Shown here one piece after another: positions 7,632-15,059 of a DNA stretch of 17,632 nt (positions are counted from its first letter, which is position 1; each line of letters begins with the position of its first letter). Below the pieces are notes generated by a model. It was not told the DNA's origin, did not search any database, and saw nothing but the letters and a program-made list of their open reading frames with translations. Made by a program: the position numbers and the translations under genes. Source of the stretch: Planctomycetaceae bacterium (GTDB lineage: Bacteria; Planctomycetota; Planctomycetia; Planctomycetales; Planctomycetaceae); NCBI GenBank assembly GCA_947463775.1, contig CANHVD010000039.1, positions 1-17,632 of the forward strand. Direction: 5' to 3'.

Positions 7632-8405
7632 CTATTCGCCTGCGACCTGTTCCTGATCAGCACTGTGAGAAGCATTCCTCACCAACTGATCGACATAATT
7701 GACTGCTGGTCGCTTGTATCCCGCGACAAGTCTCTGGGTCGCAGAGGGCTGTGTCTTTTCAAGCTCAGTGCTTGATGGCTCAGGATCCTTTTCGTAATCA
7801 TCAGCCTTTGGCTTCGGGGCATCAGGTGCGGCCTCAGGCGTCGTTGCGGGACTCTCTGATGGATTTACTGCGGGAGCTGTCCCCGGAGCCGCCTCAACTG
7901 CAGGTGTCTCTGAATTCCCCATGGCTTCCGGCATCGGCTGCTCGAAGGCCGGCGAAGATGAATGCTCGCCGTGAGAAATCACTTCCACCGTTTCATGACC
8001 ATATTCTGCCGAATGCAAAGTGGGCGCCATGAATGTTGGAACATAGTGGTAGTCTGGTTGAGACTTCGCACATGAGGCTCCATCCTGATATCCAATGTAC
8101 CACTCGTTCTGGCGAGACGGGTCATGTTCGGTGAAGACCGGAGGCTTCCAATACTTTTTTGGCGGCACAACTGGCGGTCTGCCATCACCACCGGTCGCGA
8201 CGTCGTAATAGCCCTGTTTCCAGCCATCACGATAGTCGCAAGTGAAGCACTGCTGATTGCAGCCATCGAACTCATGCCAAGCCTGGCTGGTCCGAATCTT
8301 CTGCCCCGTCTCATACTTGCAGTCAGAGAGGGCCGTGCAACCTGAGAGACTGAGGAAAAGGGCGAACGAACGCCACGAACCTCGATGAACAACCTTGTTC
8401 CGCAT
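7632..8405 (-). CDS. Planctomycete-type lipoprotein of unknown function, upstream of wza
   Basis: This is a 257-residue secreted lipoprotein with signal MRNKVVHRGS... and a canonical lipobox LSGC (Cys23). A Cys-rich segment GCNQQCFTCDY (48-58) is followed by DGWKQGYYDVATGGDG (60-75), then PPKKYW (81-86), and a second, similar EWYIGYQDGASC (101-112). From about 150 to 222 the chain is Pro/Ala/Glu/Ser-rich low-complexity linker, then a short basic C-terminal region. I recall the GY.DVA.GG...PP..YW...GY..GA layout from planctomycete lipoproteins of unknown function. I chose ATG 8405 because AGGAG lies 8 nt upstream and the signal peptide begins there; the frame extends to 8468. It is first in a likely two-gene unit with the Wza-like gene, so an envelope export role is inferred. 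Confidence 0.85.
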   Translation of the reverse strand: MRNKVVHRGSWRSFALFLSLSGCTALSDCKYETGQKIRTSQAWHEFDGCNQQCFTCDYRDGWKQGYYDVATGGDGRPPVVPPKKYWKPPVFTEHDPSRQNEWYIGYQDGASCAKSQPDYHYVPTFMAPTLHSAEYGHETVEVISHGEHSSSPAFEQPMPEAMGNSETPAVEAAPGTAPAVNPSESPATTPEAAPDAPKPKADDYEKDPEPSSTELEKTQPSATQRLVAGYKRPAVNYVDQLVRNASHSADQEQVAGE

Positions 8406-9028
8406 GGAAGAGACTCCTGTTTCTCTGTGGACAACCGTGGCTTTTGATCGGGCCTCTGCTCCTGTCAATATTATTTAATTCATAAGCGTTGGGGAGTTTC
8501 CGCTAGTGCTATGCGAAATAGAAAGAATAAACGCCCCATGTTTCCCGTGTATCGCATAGTCCCCGTCGGTTGTATTTGCTCCATGTTGACGCTGGCGGTC
8601 TTGACATCTACCGCTTTCTTCGATCCCATCCGTAGTTAACGGCTCTCCCATTGCCTAAGACTGCTGAGACTGGGCAATTTATGTCACGGTTTCTGACTAA
8701 TGTTGGCAGGTCTCTTCTTCGTGAATGCGGCAGAACCGATTTGACCCGATCAGAATGCCGAACTCATACTTTGAGCCTTCAAGTGCAATCGCCAGTGTGT
8801 ACGCGTGTGCATGTCTTTGGCGATTCTCACACTTTAGACGGCGGATCTTGTCAATAACTTGTTTGATTGCCCTCGAAATGACTTCTGAGACTTTTTTGTT
8901 GCATCACCACGGATGACGGAAATTTCTTTTTCTTTGGTCTATGGGCAGGTATATCTTCGTCCCTGCTGCAGTGGCTCAGTTTGAATGCTTAGTCCTGCCA
9001 GCTGGTTATCGACGTTAGGAGCATTTCA
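8406..9028. other. 623-bp divergent intergenic region between export genes and wbaP
   Basis: This region must carry promoters for the minus-strand lipoprotein-wza unit and the plus-strand transferase. An AT-rich stretch at 8467-8488 could be the core promoter for the minus-strand genes. On the plus strand TTGACG (8586) and TTGACA (8601) look like -35 boxes, but the matching -10 (TCCCAT at 8624) is poor. The composite inverted-repeat element copy B lies at 8491-8566. Two short open frames (8651-8857 and 8725-8916) show no protein-like features, and I leave them out. Confidence 0.45.
8491..8566 (+). promoter_or_regulatory. Composite inverted-repeat element, copy B (divergent promoter region)
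   Basis: GGGG (8491-8494), GCTATGC (8508-8514), CGCCCCATGTTT (8532-8543), GCATAG (8554-8559) and CCCCGT (8561-8566) occur in the same order as in 3402-3441. CTATGCGA (8509-8516) and TCGCATAG (8552-8559) are perfect 8-bp inverted repeats 35 nt apart. A TATTT stretch follows closely in both copies. Shared regulation of the kinase, export and priming genes is an inference. Confidence 0.48.
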
Positions 9029-10594
9029 GTGAGTACCCCGTCTCATTTGATTCAACCTCTGATCTGCACTCAGGCGATTTCGACGTTGAAGACCGTGGTC
9101 CCCGGAAACACTCCAGATCGGCGGTTGGATGTTGCCTCTGAGGTTTCTGGTCGGTTTAAGGCTGCCGGATTTCTCAGGTACCGTCAGGTCTTCCTGACCT
9201 CTTTGCCGCTCGTGTTCGGTGATTTCGTTGCTCTTGTTCTTTGCTACTTGCTGGGGACCTCAGCCGCGAACTGGCTGATGGACGCTCCGATTTTCTATCC
9301 GGGGTTGTGGAATAACCTGACCGCTCTCTGCCTGTGCCATTTTATGCTGGGCAGTTTCCTGGGGCTTTTCCCTGCGTCAGGGATCAATCCCGTTTGCGAG
9401 CTGAGAGATCAGATTTCCTCGATCAGTGGTTCCTTCCTTGTTCTGGTGGCTTTGAACGGTCTGGTGGGATTGGTCACAACCAATGAAGTGGTCACCATTT
9501 TCGTGGCATTTCCACTTATTCTGATTGCTGGCCCATGCCTCCGTTTTGCCGCCCGCAGAGCTTGTGCGCGGAGTCGCTGGTGGGGAGAGAAAGTGATCAT
9601 TGTTGGCAATGGCCGACAGGGGAAGTTGGTTTATGAATTCCTTAACCGTATGCCTCAGCGAGGGCTGAAGCCCGTCGGTATGGTTGACGACAATCCCGGG
9701 GAATATTGGATTTCTGATGAAGCTGTTCCCATTGAGTTCCTCGGAAATACGTCAGACCTCGTTGAGATTTGTCGCCGCAATCGCTGTCACTGGGTCATTG
9801 CCGCAGTTTCTGACAAGAGCGAAGCGAAAATTCAGGAAATCCTGTGGCAGGGAAGTTTGATTCCAAACCTGGTCGTCCTGTCTACAAACATGCAGACTCC
9901 CTCTCTGTGGGTTGAGTCATTCGATGTCGCGGGACTGACTGGTGTTCATATCAGAGACCGACTGCTGTGTCCGCTGCAGAAGGCTGTTAAGAGGATTTCT
10001 GACGTCGTGCTGTCGGCCATAATCCTGATCGCATGCTCGCCAATGTTTATTGTGATTGCTGCCTGGATCAAATTGGCTTCCCCTGGTCCGATATTCTTTC
10101 GACATTATGGTCGTATTGGCCGTAACGGTGCTCGATTTGGAGCATTCAAGATTCGGACAATGATGGTCAATGCAGAGGCGAAACTGCAGGAGTATCTGGA
10201 TTCGAATCCGGCGGCTCTGGCAGAATGGAAACGCGACTTGAAGTTGAAGAACGATCCTCGAGTGATCCCGGGAATCGGAAATTTCCTCCGTCGCACAAGT
10301 CTGGATGAGCTTCCTCAACTACTGAACGTGCTCATCGGAGAAATGAGCCTTGTCGGTCCGCGGCCGATCTACACAGATATTGAAATTGAAAAGTTCCATG
10401 ACCACTATCCGCTTTATCTCAGAGTTCGTCCGGGGCTGACTGGGATTTGGCAGGTCTCTGGACGGAACAACACGAGCTATGAAGATCGTGTTCGGTTGGA
10501 CTGCTATTATGTGCGAAACTGGTCACTTTGGCTGGATTACTTCATCTTGCTGAGAACAATCCGAACAGTTCTGTTTCGCGAAGGCAGCTATTAG
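9029..10594 (+). CDS. WbaP-type undecaprenyl-phosphate sugar phosphotransferase (initiating enzyme)
   Basis: This 521-residue polyprenyl-phosphate hexose-1-phosphate transferase would start repeat-unit synthesis by moving galactose- or glucose-1-phosphate from UDP-sugar to undecaprenyl phosphate at the inner membrane. Four hydrophobic segments (about 57-76, 95-114, 132-150, 155-173) precede a Rossmann-like domain starting KVIIVGNGRQGKLVYEFL. The catalytic Bac_transf domain begins at the membrane helix from KRISDVVLSA (321 on), has GRNGARFGAFKIRTM, the catalytic Asp426-Glu427 in TSLDELPQ, and SLVGPRP near 440-446. The insert before DPRVIPGIG suggests the WbaP rather than the short PglC type. 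The start is GTG at 9029, with TAGGAG 7 nt upstream. Sugar specificity cannot be read from the sequence. Confidence 0.93.
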   Translation: MSTPSHLIQPLICTQAISTLKTVVPGNTPDRRLDVASEVSGRFKAAGFLRYRQVFLTSLPLVFGDFVALVLCYLLGTSAANWLMDAPIFYPGLWNNLTALCLCHFMLGSFLGLFPASGINPVCELRDQISSISGSFLVLVALNGLVGLVTTNEVVTIFVAFPLILIAGPCLRFAARRACARSRWWGEKVIIVGNGRQGKLVYEFLNRMPQRGLKPVGMVDDNPGEYWISDEAVPIEFLGNTSDLVEICRRNRCHWVIAAVSDKSEAKIQEILWQGSLIPNLVVLSTNMQTPSLWVESFDVAGLTGVHIRDRLLCPLQKAVKRISDVVLSAIILIACSPMFIVIAAWIKLASPGPIFFRHYGRIGRNGARFGAFKIRTMMVNAEAKLQEYLDSNPAALAEWKRDLKLKNDPRVIPGIGNFLRRTSLDELPQLLNVLIGEMSLVGPRPIYTDIEIEKFHDHYPLYLRVRPGLTGIWQVSGRNNTSYEDRVRLDCYYVRNWSLWLDYFILLRTIRTVLFREGSY

Positions 10595-11298
10595 GCCTTT
10601 CATGCCCGGGCGGATGTACTTTCCGTGACGTGAAAGCAATCAGGTCGAAGGGGGTACGCTCCGGTAATGTGATTGCAGGGCAAGGTTCTCTGTGCACAAG
10701 AAGTACTGGTGCCAATCCTTGCTGTCTGGTGCGAGTCGGAAAGAATTGTGAGATTGATCCGGACCAGAACTTCATCTATTTCTGCGTGGAGACAATGAAG
10801 ATCTACCAGGATGAAGCATATCCAAACGTAACTTTCCGCATTCTGTCGCTTCCTTCAATCTTCCCTCCGGAACAATGAAGACACTGACTGGCAGTTAACG
10901 CCGAAGTTGTCTATCGCATTCTGAATCTAAGCACGTGCCCAGAGGTGATCAAAGGCGTGGTCGATCAGGCGAAGCGGCTGATCAGAACTGGCCTCGCAAT
11001 TTGTTGCCCGGTCGTCGTTTCTGGTACCGGCAAAAGAATAGAGTGGTATGCGGTTTCTCGTCGGCAACTTGTGTTCACGTCGTCGTCCTGGGCTGTCCCA
11101 GACCAAATAGCTTTCAGGCCGCACCAGACTGCCACCAAGAATTTGAACGACGAGGGCATCTGGAGATCGAGGTCAGAGTTTGAAACTGCGGCAACAGAAA
11201 TTATCATTCGTGAAGTAACACTACGCTTGCCTGGATCCCGCATTCTTCCTAAGTCGCGGCCGCGGGGCATCGCCAAGGTTTACAGGCACGAGTATTGA
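10595..11298 (+). pseudogene. Possible decayed reading frame after wbaP
   Basis: One frame (beginning before the wbaP stop) stays open to 10875, is cut by two nearby TGA stops (10876-10878 and 10885-10887), and is then open again from 10888 to a stop at 11296. That is about 230 codons with only two interruptions, in a gap with no other gene. The first part contains VRVGKNCEIDPD, which recalls left-handed beta-helix (hexapeptide) acyltransferases. In a neighbouring frame the next bases read RGDN. The second part (a possible GTG start at 10945, 117 residues) resembles nothing I know. Alternatives are chance open frames or a genuine small gene at 10945-11298. Confidence is low. Confidence 0.25.
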
Positions 11299-11460
11299 CT
11301 AGTTGTGTTTGGAAGTGTTGGTTCGGCGAGACAAGCAAATTTTGAGTGTCAGCTTTCCGTTAGGTTTGCGGACCGTGAGTCGGAAAAAAGAGAAGAGTTG
11401 GTTGGGTTATTCCGAAGATAAGTAGACGATTGCTGATTTTTACGGCCAGAGGTGGAAAAC
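11299..11460. other. Upstream region of first polymerase-like gene
   Basis: Purine-rich sequence follows the possible decayed frame. It carries the AGAGGTGG Shine-Dalgarno at 11448-11455. I see no clear -35/-10 pair. With 10595-11298 it forms an 866-bp gap between the transferase and polymerase genes. Confidence 0.3.
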
Positions 11461-12750
11461 ATGGATGCTCATCGGAGTGCTGACTTATCTACCGGTGTGG
11501 TCGTGTTTGGAATTGTGATGACAGCCTCGTCGTACGCGATGAAGCCGATTCTTGATCCGAGAATTTGGCCGGTGTGGCTGGCCCTTGGGCTGTTTTTTCT
11601 ACTGTTTCCTGCGTTGCTTAGATTGTTGTCCTCTGGTTTTCACTGGCGATCTGTGGCCGTTTATCTGTCACTGGTCGGTACGATCGAACTCCTGAACCTG
11701 ATGAATCTTTCTGAACCGCTTGAATTCAGGATGATGATGCATCGCTACATCTGCTACGCAATTTGTGCTGCAGGTATCGTGTATGGGTATGAATCCATGG
11801 ACGATTTGCGAGAGTTTCCCGGGCTTGCCCACGTCCTGACCGCAGGTTTTTCGATTGTGGTCGCAGGCACCTGGTTGAGGTCTGCTGGTGCTGCGGTTGC
11901 GGGGGTTCGATTCGTTGGTGACTCTGAAATGCTCACCCCTGTAGGAGTGGGTTATACGTTCGGAGTTATGGCCTGTGTGTCTGCCGCTTTTATGCTAACC
12001 GAACAGCGTTTAGTCTTTCGTGCGTTGCATGTCGTCGCCTACTGCGCCTGTGTGCTGGCGATCCTGTCAACGGGTTCACGCGGGTCCGCAGTCTTCTCCT
12101 TGCTCATTGTTGCCGCGGGCATTGTGATCCGACTACGTTCATTTGAGGATGGACTGCGTTACAGCTTGTTGTTTATAGCACTGTTAATTGTGTTTGGGGG
12201 CGTGGTGATGACCAATTCCTACGCCAGCAGTCAAATGGACCTCATGCTGAGGCGATTTGAGTTTATTTCCAGAGGCAGTGTCGACATGTCCATCGTTGAA
12301 AGAACTGACAAGCAGTTGGCTTACTATCGAGCCATTGATTCGTGGATTCTGACTGGGTTGCGCGAATACGATTTCAATTATCCTCACAACATTTTTTTTG
12401 AGTGCCTGTTGAGATTCGGAATCGTTGGGTTCGGTCTGATTGCCGCGGTTCTGTTCAGCGTTTACAGGGCTTTCAGAAATCTTCGGATTTCATTTTCCAG
12501 CCCCGTTGTGTGGGTGATCTCCAGTGTGGGCTTCTTCTCACTTTTGATTGTTCAGGTGAATCTGATGCTTGAACACGCAAGATGGCTTTGGTTGTTTGTC
12601 GGATATTGGGGAGTCAAGGAAGTTCAGCAAATGCGTTTTGGCCGCATGGAGCATTCATTTCATAGTGCGGACGATGACGATGAGGAATTGAACTCTCCTT
12701 TCGGTGAACTCAGAGCTGGCAGGTCATTAGAAAACGCCCAATATCAGTAG
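11461..12750 (+). CDS. O-antigen polymerase/ligase-like membrane protein (first copy)
   Basis: This 429-residue protein has about ten predicted hydrophobic segments and the features of the O-antigen ligase/polymerase (Wzy_C) superfamily. STGSRGSA lies near residue 203, a large loop follows, and PHNIFFECLLRFGIVGFG appears near 307-325. Such proteins polymerise undecaprenyl-linked repeat units (Wzy) or transfer polymer to an acceptor (WaaL-like) on the periplasmic face. The C-terminal cytoplasmic tail is acidic (ADDDDEE). I chose ATG 11461 because AGAGGTGG (11448-11455) sits 5 nt upstream; a GTG at 11452 lies inside that site. It shares strand and likely pathway with the glycosyltransferase downstream, but the 866-bp and 550-bp gaps argue against a tight operon. 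Confidence 0.85.
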   Translation: MDAHRSADLSTGVVVFGIVMTASSYAMKPILDPRIWPVWLALGLFFLLFPALLRLLSSGFHWRSVAVYLSLVGTIELLNLMNLSEPLEFRMMMHRYICYAICAAGIVYGYESMDDLREFPGLAHVLTAGFSIVVAGTWLRSAGAAVAGVRFVGDSEMLTPVGVGYTFGVMACVSAAFMLTEQRLVFRALHVVAYCACVLAILSTGSRGSAVFSLLIVAAGIVIRLRSFEDGLRYSLLFIALLIVFGGVVMTNSYASSQMDLMLRRFEFISRGSVDMSIVERTDKQLAYYRAIDSWILTGLREYDFNYPHNIFFECLLRFGIVGFGLIAAVLFSVYRAFRNLRISFSSPVVWVISSVGFFSLLIVQVNLMLEHARWLWLFVGYWGVKEVQQMRFGRMEHSFHSADDDDEELNSPFGELRAGRSLENAQYQ

Positions 12751-12772
12751 GAGCAACGTAGACCGCTTCAGA

Positions 12773-12795
12773 CGATTCTGCTGTAAACAGAATCG
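12773..12795. terminator. Perfect 8-bp hairpin after the first polymerase-like gene
   Basis: CGATTCTG (12773-12780) and CAGAATCG (12788-12795) pair perfectly around a 7-nt loop, 22 bp beyond the stop codon. There is no T-tract, so it may be a factor-assisted terminator or a 3' stabilising hairpin. Confidence 0.4.
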
Positions 12796-12917
12796 GGACT
12801 ACCGGGTGCAGATTATCGCCGGAGCGGTGATATCTTCATTGATGCGACTATTCTGTGGTGTCCGCGATTGAGGCTTACCTCTAACGGTATCCCGCGAACA
12901 CCTGGCCCCAATTCACA

Positions 12918-12932
12918 TCGTGCAGAAAGTCA
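12918..12932. repeat. 15-bp direct repeat, copy 1
   Basis: TCGTGCAGAAAGTCA is identical to bases 16695-16709. Both copies are in gaps between genes and their flanks do not match. Chance identity is possible. Confidence 0.3.
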
Positions 12933-13300
12933 ATGGCAGATCAGGAATCGCAGCCTTGTGGAACAACTGTAAGGGAGAGTTCTCCACGCTTTTCGTTTCA
13001 CCATCAGACTCCCGGCTGGTCGTGTCCCGAATCAGAGATCGACTCATCCTGTCAGCAGCGTTGGGCAGATATCACTAACATCGCTTTGAAAAGATATCTG
13101 TAACTTTGGAGGCGGCACTGAAGCACGGCGAACATGAGCCGCAGGAGAGTTTCAGACAACATTTCCAACTGACTCTTCAGCGTGTTTTGGCCCAGTGATC
13201 GGGAAGGTCATCTGGGCGTTTTTGATTTTCATCGTCCGGTCACCCCTGATGACAAGGTGATGATGTTTGAAGATATTCTATTCGGCCCATAGTGTGAAAC

Positions 13301-14521
13301 ATGCGAATTCATCTGATTAGTAACTTGTATTCTCCGGACGAACTTGCCGGAGCTTCGCTGTTCACCGACCTGGCTTATTATCTTCGCGATGCCGGACATG
13401 ATGTGCGTGTCACAACGACCTTCTCTTACTATCCTTCATGGCGTCTGAAGGACGAAGATCGCGGTGTACCCATTCGCGAAGAGGTGGTTGGCGGGATCCC
13501 GGTGCGTAGAGTCGCGATGTACGTTCCGGCGAAGCCAACCGGGCTGGGGCGAATGCGTTCTGATCTCAGCTTCTTTTGGGCTTTGCTGCGTGCCGGTAAG
13601 TTTCCTGACTGGCGTCCGGATGTGATTGTGACGGCACTGCCAATGCTGTCGCAGTGTCTCGTGCAGAGATTTCAGCATATTCTTCGACGCATTCCTCGGC
13701 TGATTATCGTGCAGGACTTTGCCGTTGACGCGGCTCTTGAGTTGGGGATCCTGCGAGTACCGGGAGTTGCGTGGATCCTGCGCGGCGTGCAGCGATGGGC
13801 TCTGCGGTCTGCTTCAACCATTACCACGATTAGTCCCCTGATGTTGACCAAACTTCAGAAGGAGATCGGCACTGGTCGCCGGACCCTGATGGTTCCGAAC
13901 TGGATCCACAAAAGCCTGCAGGACGAAATCAACTCCCAGAACCAATCGCCTCCTGCACGTCTTCCATCGACGTTGTTTTATTCCGGAAACCTGGGAGTGA
14001 AGCAGGGGCTTCCGGACTTCCTGGGGCAGTTTGCAGATTCTTCCGGAGTTGATTCCGGATGGAATATCGAAATCTGCGGAGGTGGAGCGGAGAAGGACCG
14101 CCTGAAGGCCATGCTTGATTCGCAGCGAGGTATTGCGCTGGGGCCGGTGCTTGATGAACCCTCGTATGTTTCAAAGCTGCTGTCCTCAACCGCATGTCTC
14201 ATTACGCAGCGGCCAGGAATTGGCGCAAACTTCCTTCCTTCGAAGCTTTTGCCGGCACTCGCTACTGCGACCCCGGTACTCGCTGTCTGTGACCGTTCAA
14301 GCCCTTTGGCCAATGAAGTCATCGAAGGTCGGTTCGGTCTGGTCGTCGCCCCGGGGGACCCTAAGGCGCTGGCGGAAAATCTTGAGATGTTGAGATCACC
14401 CACGTTGCGTGAAGAATTCAGTGTTAACGCAAAGGCACGGGCTGCAATCTACCATCGCGAACGAGTCCTCGGGACGTTCGATCAGGAACTGCGGAATCTG
14501 AATCGCGTCAAGACCGCGTGA
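13301..14521 (+). CDS. GT4-family glycosyltransferase, WcaI-like
   Basis: This 406-residue GT-B fold glycosyltransferase would add a sugar from an NDP-sugar to the growing lipid-linked repeat at the cytoplasmic face. It starts MRIHLISNLYSPDELAGAS, the typical N-terminal acceptor-domain strand and loop. It has the linker region TTISPLMLTKL, and the donor domain opens with LFYSGNLGVKQGL and continues through WNIEICGGGAEKDRL. The sequence GANFLPSKLLPALATATPVL, near 308-327, takes the place of the usual EX7E nucleotide-binding region and strongly recalls the WcaI-like colanic acid glycosyltransferases. Here the first Glu of EX7E is not evident, while the later NEVIEGRFGLVVAPGD segment is intact. 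The ATG at 13301 has no obvious Shine-Dalgarno, but the family start matches. Donor sugar and linkage cannot be determined. Confidence 0.9.
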   Translation: MRIHLISNLYSPDELAGASLFTDLAYYLRDAGHDVRVTTTFSYYPSWRLKDEDRGVPIREEVVGGIPVRRVAMYVPAKPTGLGRMRSDLSFFWALLRAGKFPDWRPDVIVTALPMLSQCLVQRFQHILRRIPRLIIVQDFAVDAALELGILRVPGVAWILRGVQRWALRSASTITTISPLMLTKLQKEIGTGRRTLMVPNWIHKSLQDEINSQNQSPPARLPSTLFYSGNLGVKQGLPDFLGQFADSSGVDSGWNIEICGGGAEKDRLKAMLDSQRGIALGPVLDEPSYVSKLLSSTACLITQRPGIGANFLPSKLLPALATATPVLAVCDRSSPLANEVIEGRFGLVVAPGDPKALAENLEMLRSPTLREEFSVNAKARAAIYHRERVLGTFDQELRNLNRVKTA

Positions 14522-15059
14522 CGGATGGGAAAACAATAGAGACTCCCGTTCATTACTTCCTGAGCACTCGACGTCCTGATTCAACCCGAAGATCAAGCCC
14601 CTCTAATTCTCAGAAAAAGGGTGCCGTGCCGTCACATCGTGCTCCATGAGTCGCACGAGCGGAACTCAATCCAATCATTTCACTCGGCGAACGGAACCGT
14701 TCACTGGCAACAGAGAACTGCCATGGGTGTTGGATCGCTGAGCATTTTTTGCCGACGGTTTCTGGCGTGTCCTGCAGTGCACCGTATGTAACGAGCAATT
14801 TTGCTCCATATCCTGCTCTTGTGAAGCTGATTTGACGAAGCAGTTTTGTGATGTGGGTCATTCGGAACATTGATTGGTCTCAGAGGTGAAGGTGTACAGA
14901 ATAGATCTTTCGCCGGCCGTTCACATTCCGTTGGAATGAATTGCCCCAGAGCGAGGCGGGGTTCAGAATCAGGTATTGGCATAGAGACGCCCGCAATGGT
15001 AACTTTCAGGATCCGAGAGTTGGCAGGACGGTCTTCATCAGCAGAGGGAAGATTCAGAG
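14522..15059. other. 538-bp gap before second polymerase-like gene
   Basis: No gene is convincing on either strand. Small inverted repeats include TCGTGC/GCACGA (14637-14658), GAACGG/CCGTTC (14689-14702) and CATTCC/GGAATG (14924-14938). AGAGGG at 15043-15048 is a plausible Shine-Dalgarno for the ATG at 15060, although 11 nt is long. No clear promoter is visible. Confidence 0.4.

Larger units (their letters stand above)
12751..13300. other. 550-bp gap between polymerase-like and GT4 genes
   Basis: No intact gene is visible. A perfect hairpin follows the polymerase stop (listed separately). An open stretch of 58 codons lies between an upstream TAA at about 12784 and a TAA at about 12969. It lacks any ATG, and could be a gene remnant or chance. 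Two AGATATC copies lie near 13066 and 13091. No clear Shine-Dalgarno precedes the GT4 start at 13301. Confidence 0.4.

Noticed and set aside
7487..7675. N-terminal extension of the Wza-like protein
   Set aside because: It would overlap the lipoprotein gene and bury the signal peptide. ATG 7486 has a proper Shine-Dalgarno.
7979..8434. Minus-strand 151-residue open frame overlapping the lipoprotein gene
   Set aside because: The frame at 7632-8405 has an SD site, signal peptide and lipobox. This alternative frame has none and has shadow composition.
8601..8629. TTGACA plus TCCCAT as a sigma-70 promoter for wbaP
   Set aside because: The -35 is perfect with a 17-nt spacer, but the -10 matches only three of six positions, and the distance to the gene is about 400 bp. 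It is too weak to list as a promoter.
14970..14995. Possible third copy of the GCATAG element before the second polymerase-like gene
   Set aside because: Only GCATAG and a loose CGCCCG match. The flanking runs and the CATGTTT part are missing, and a 6-mer is expected several times by chance.
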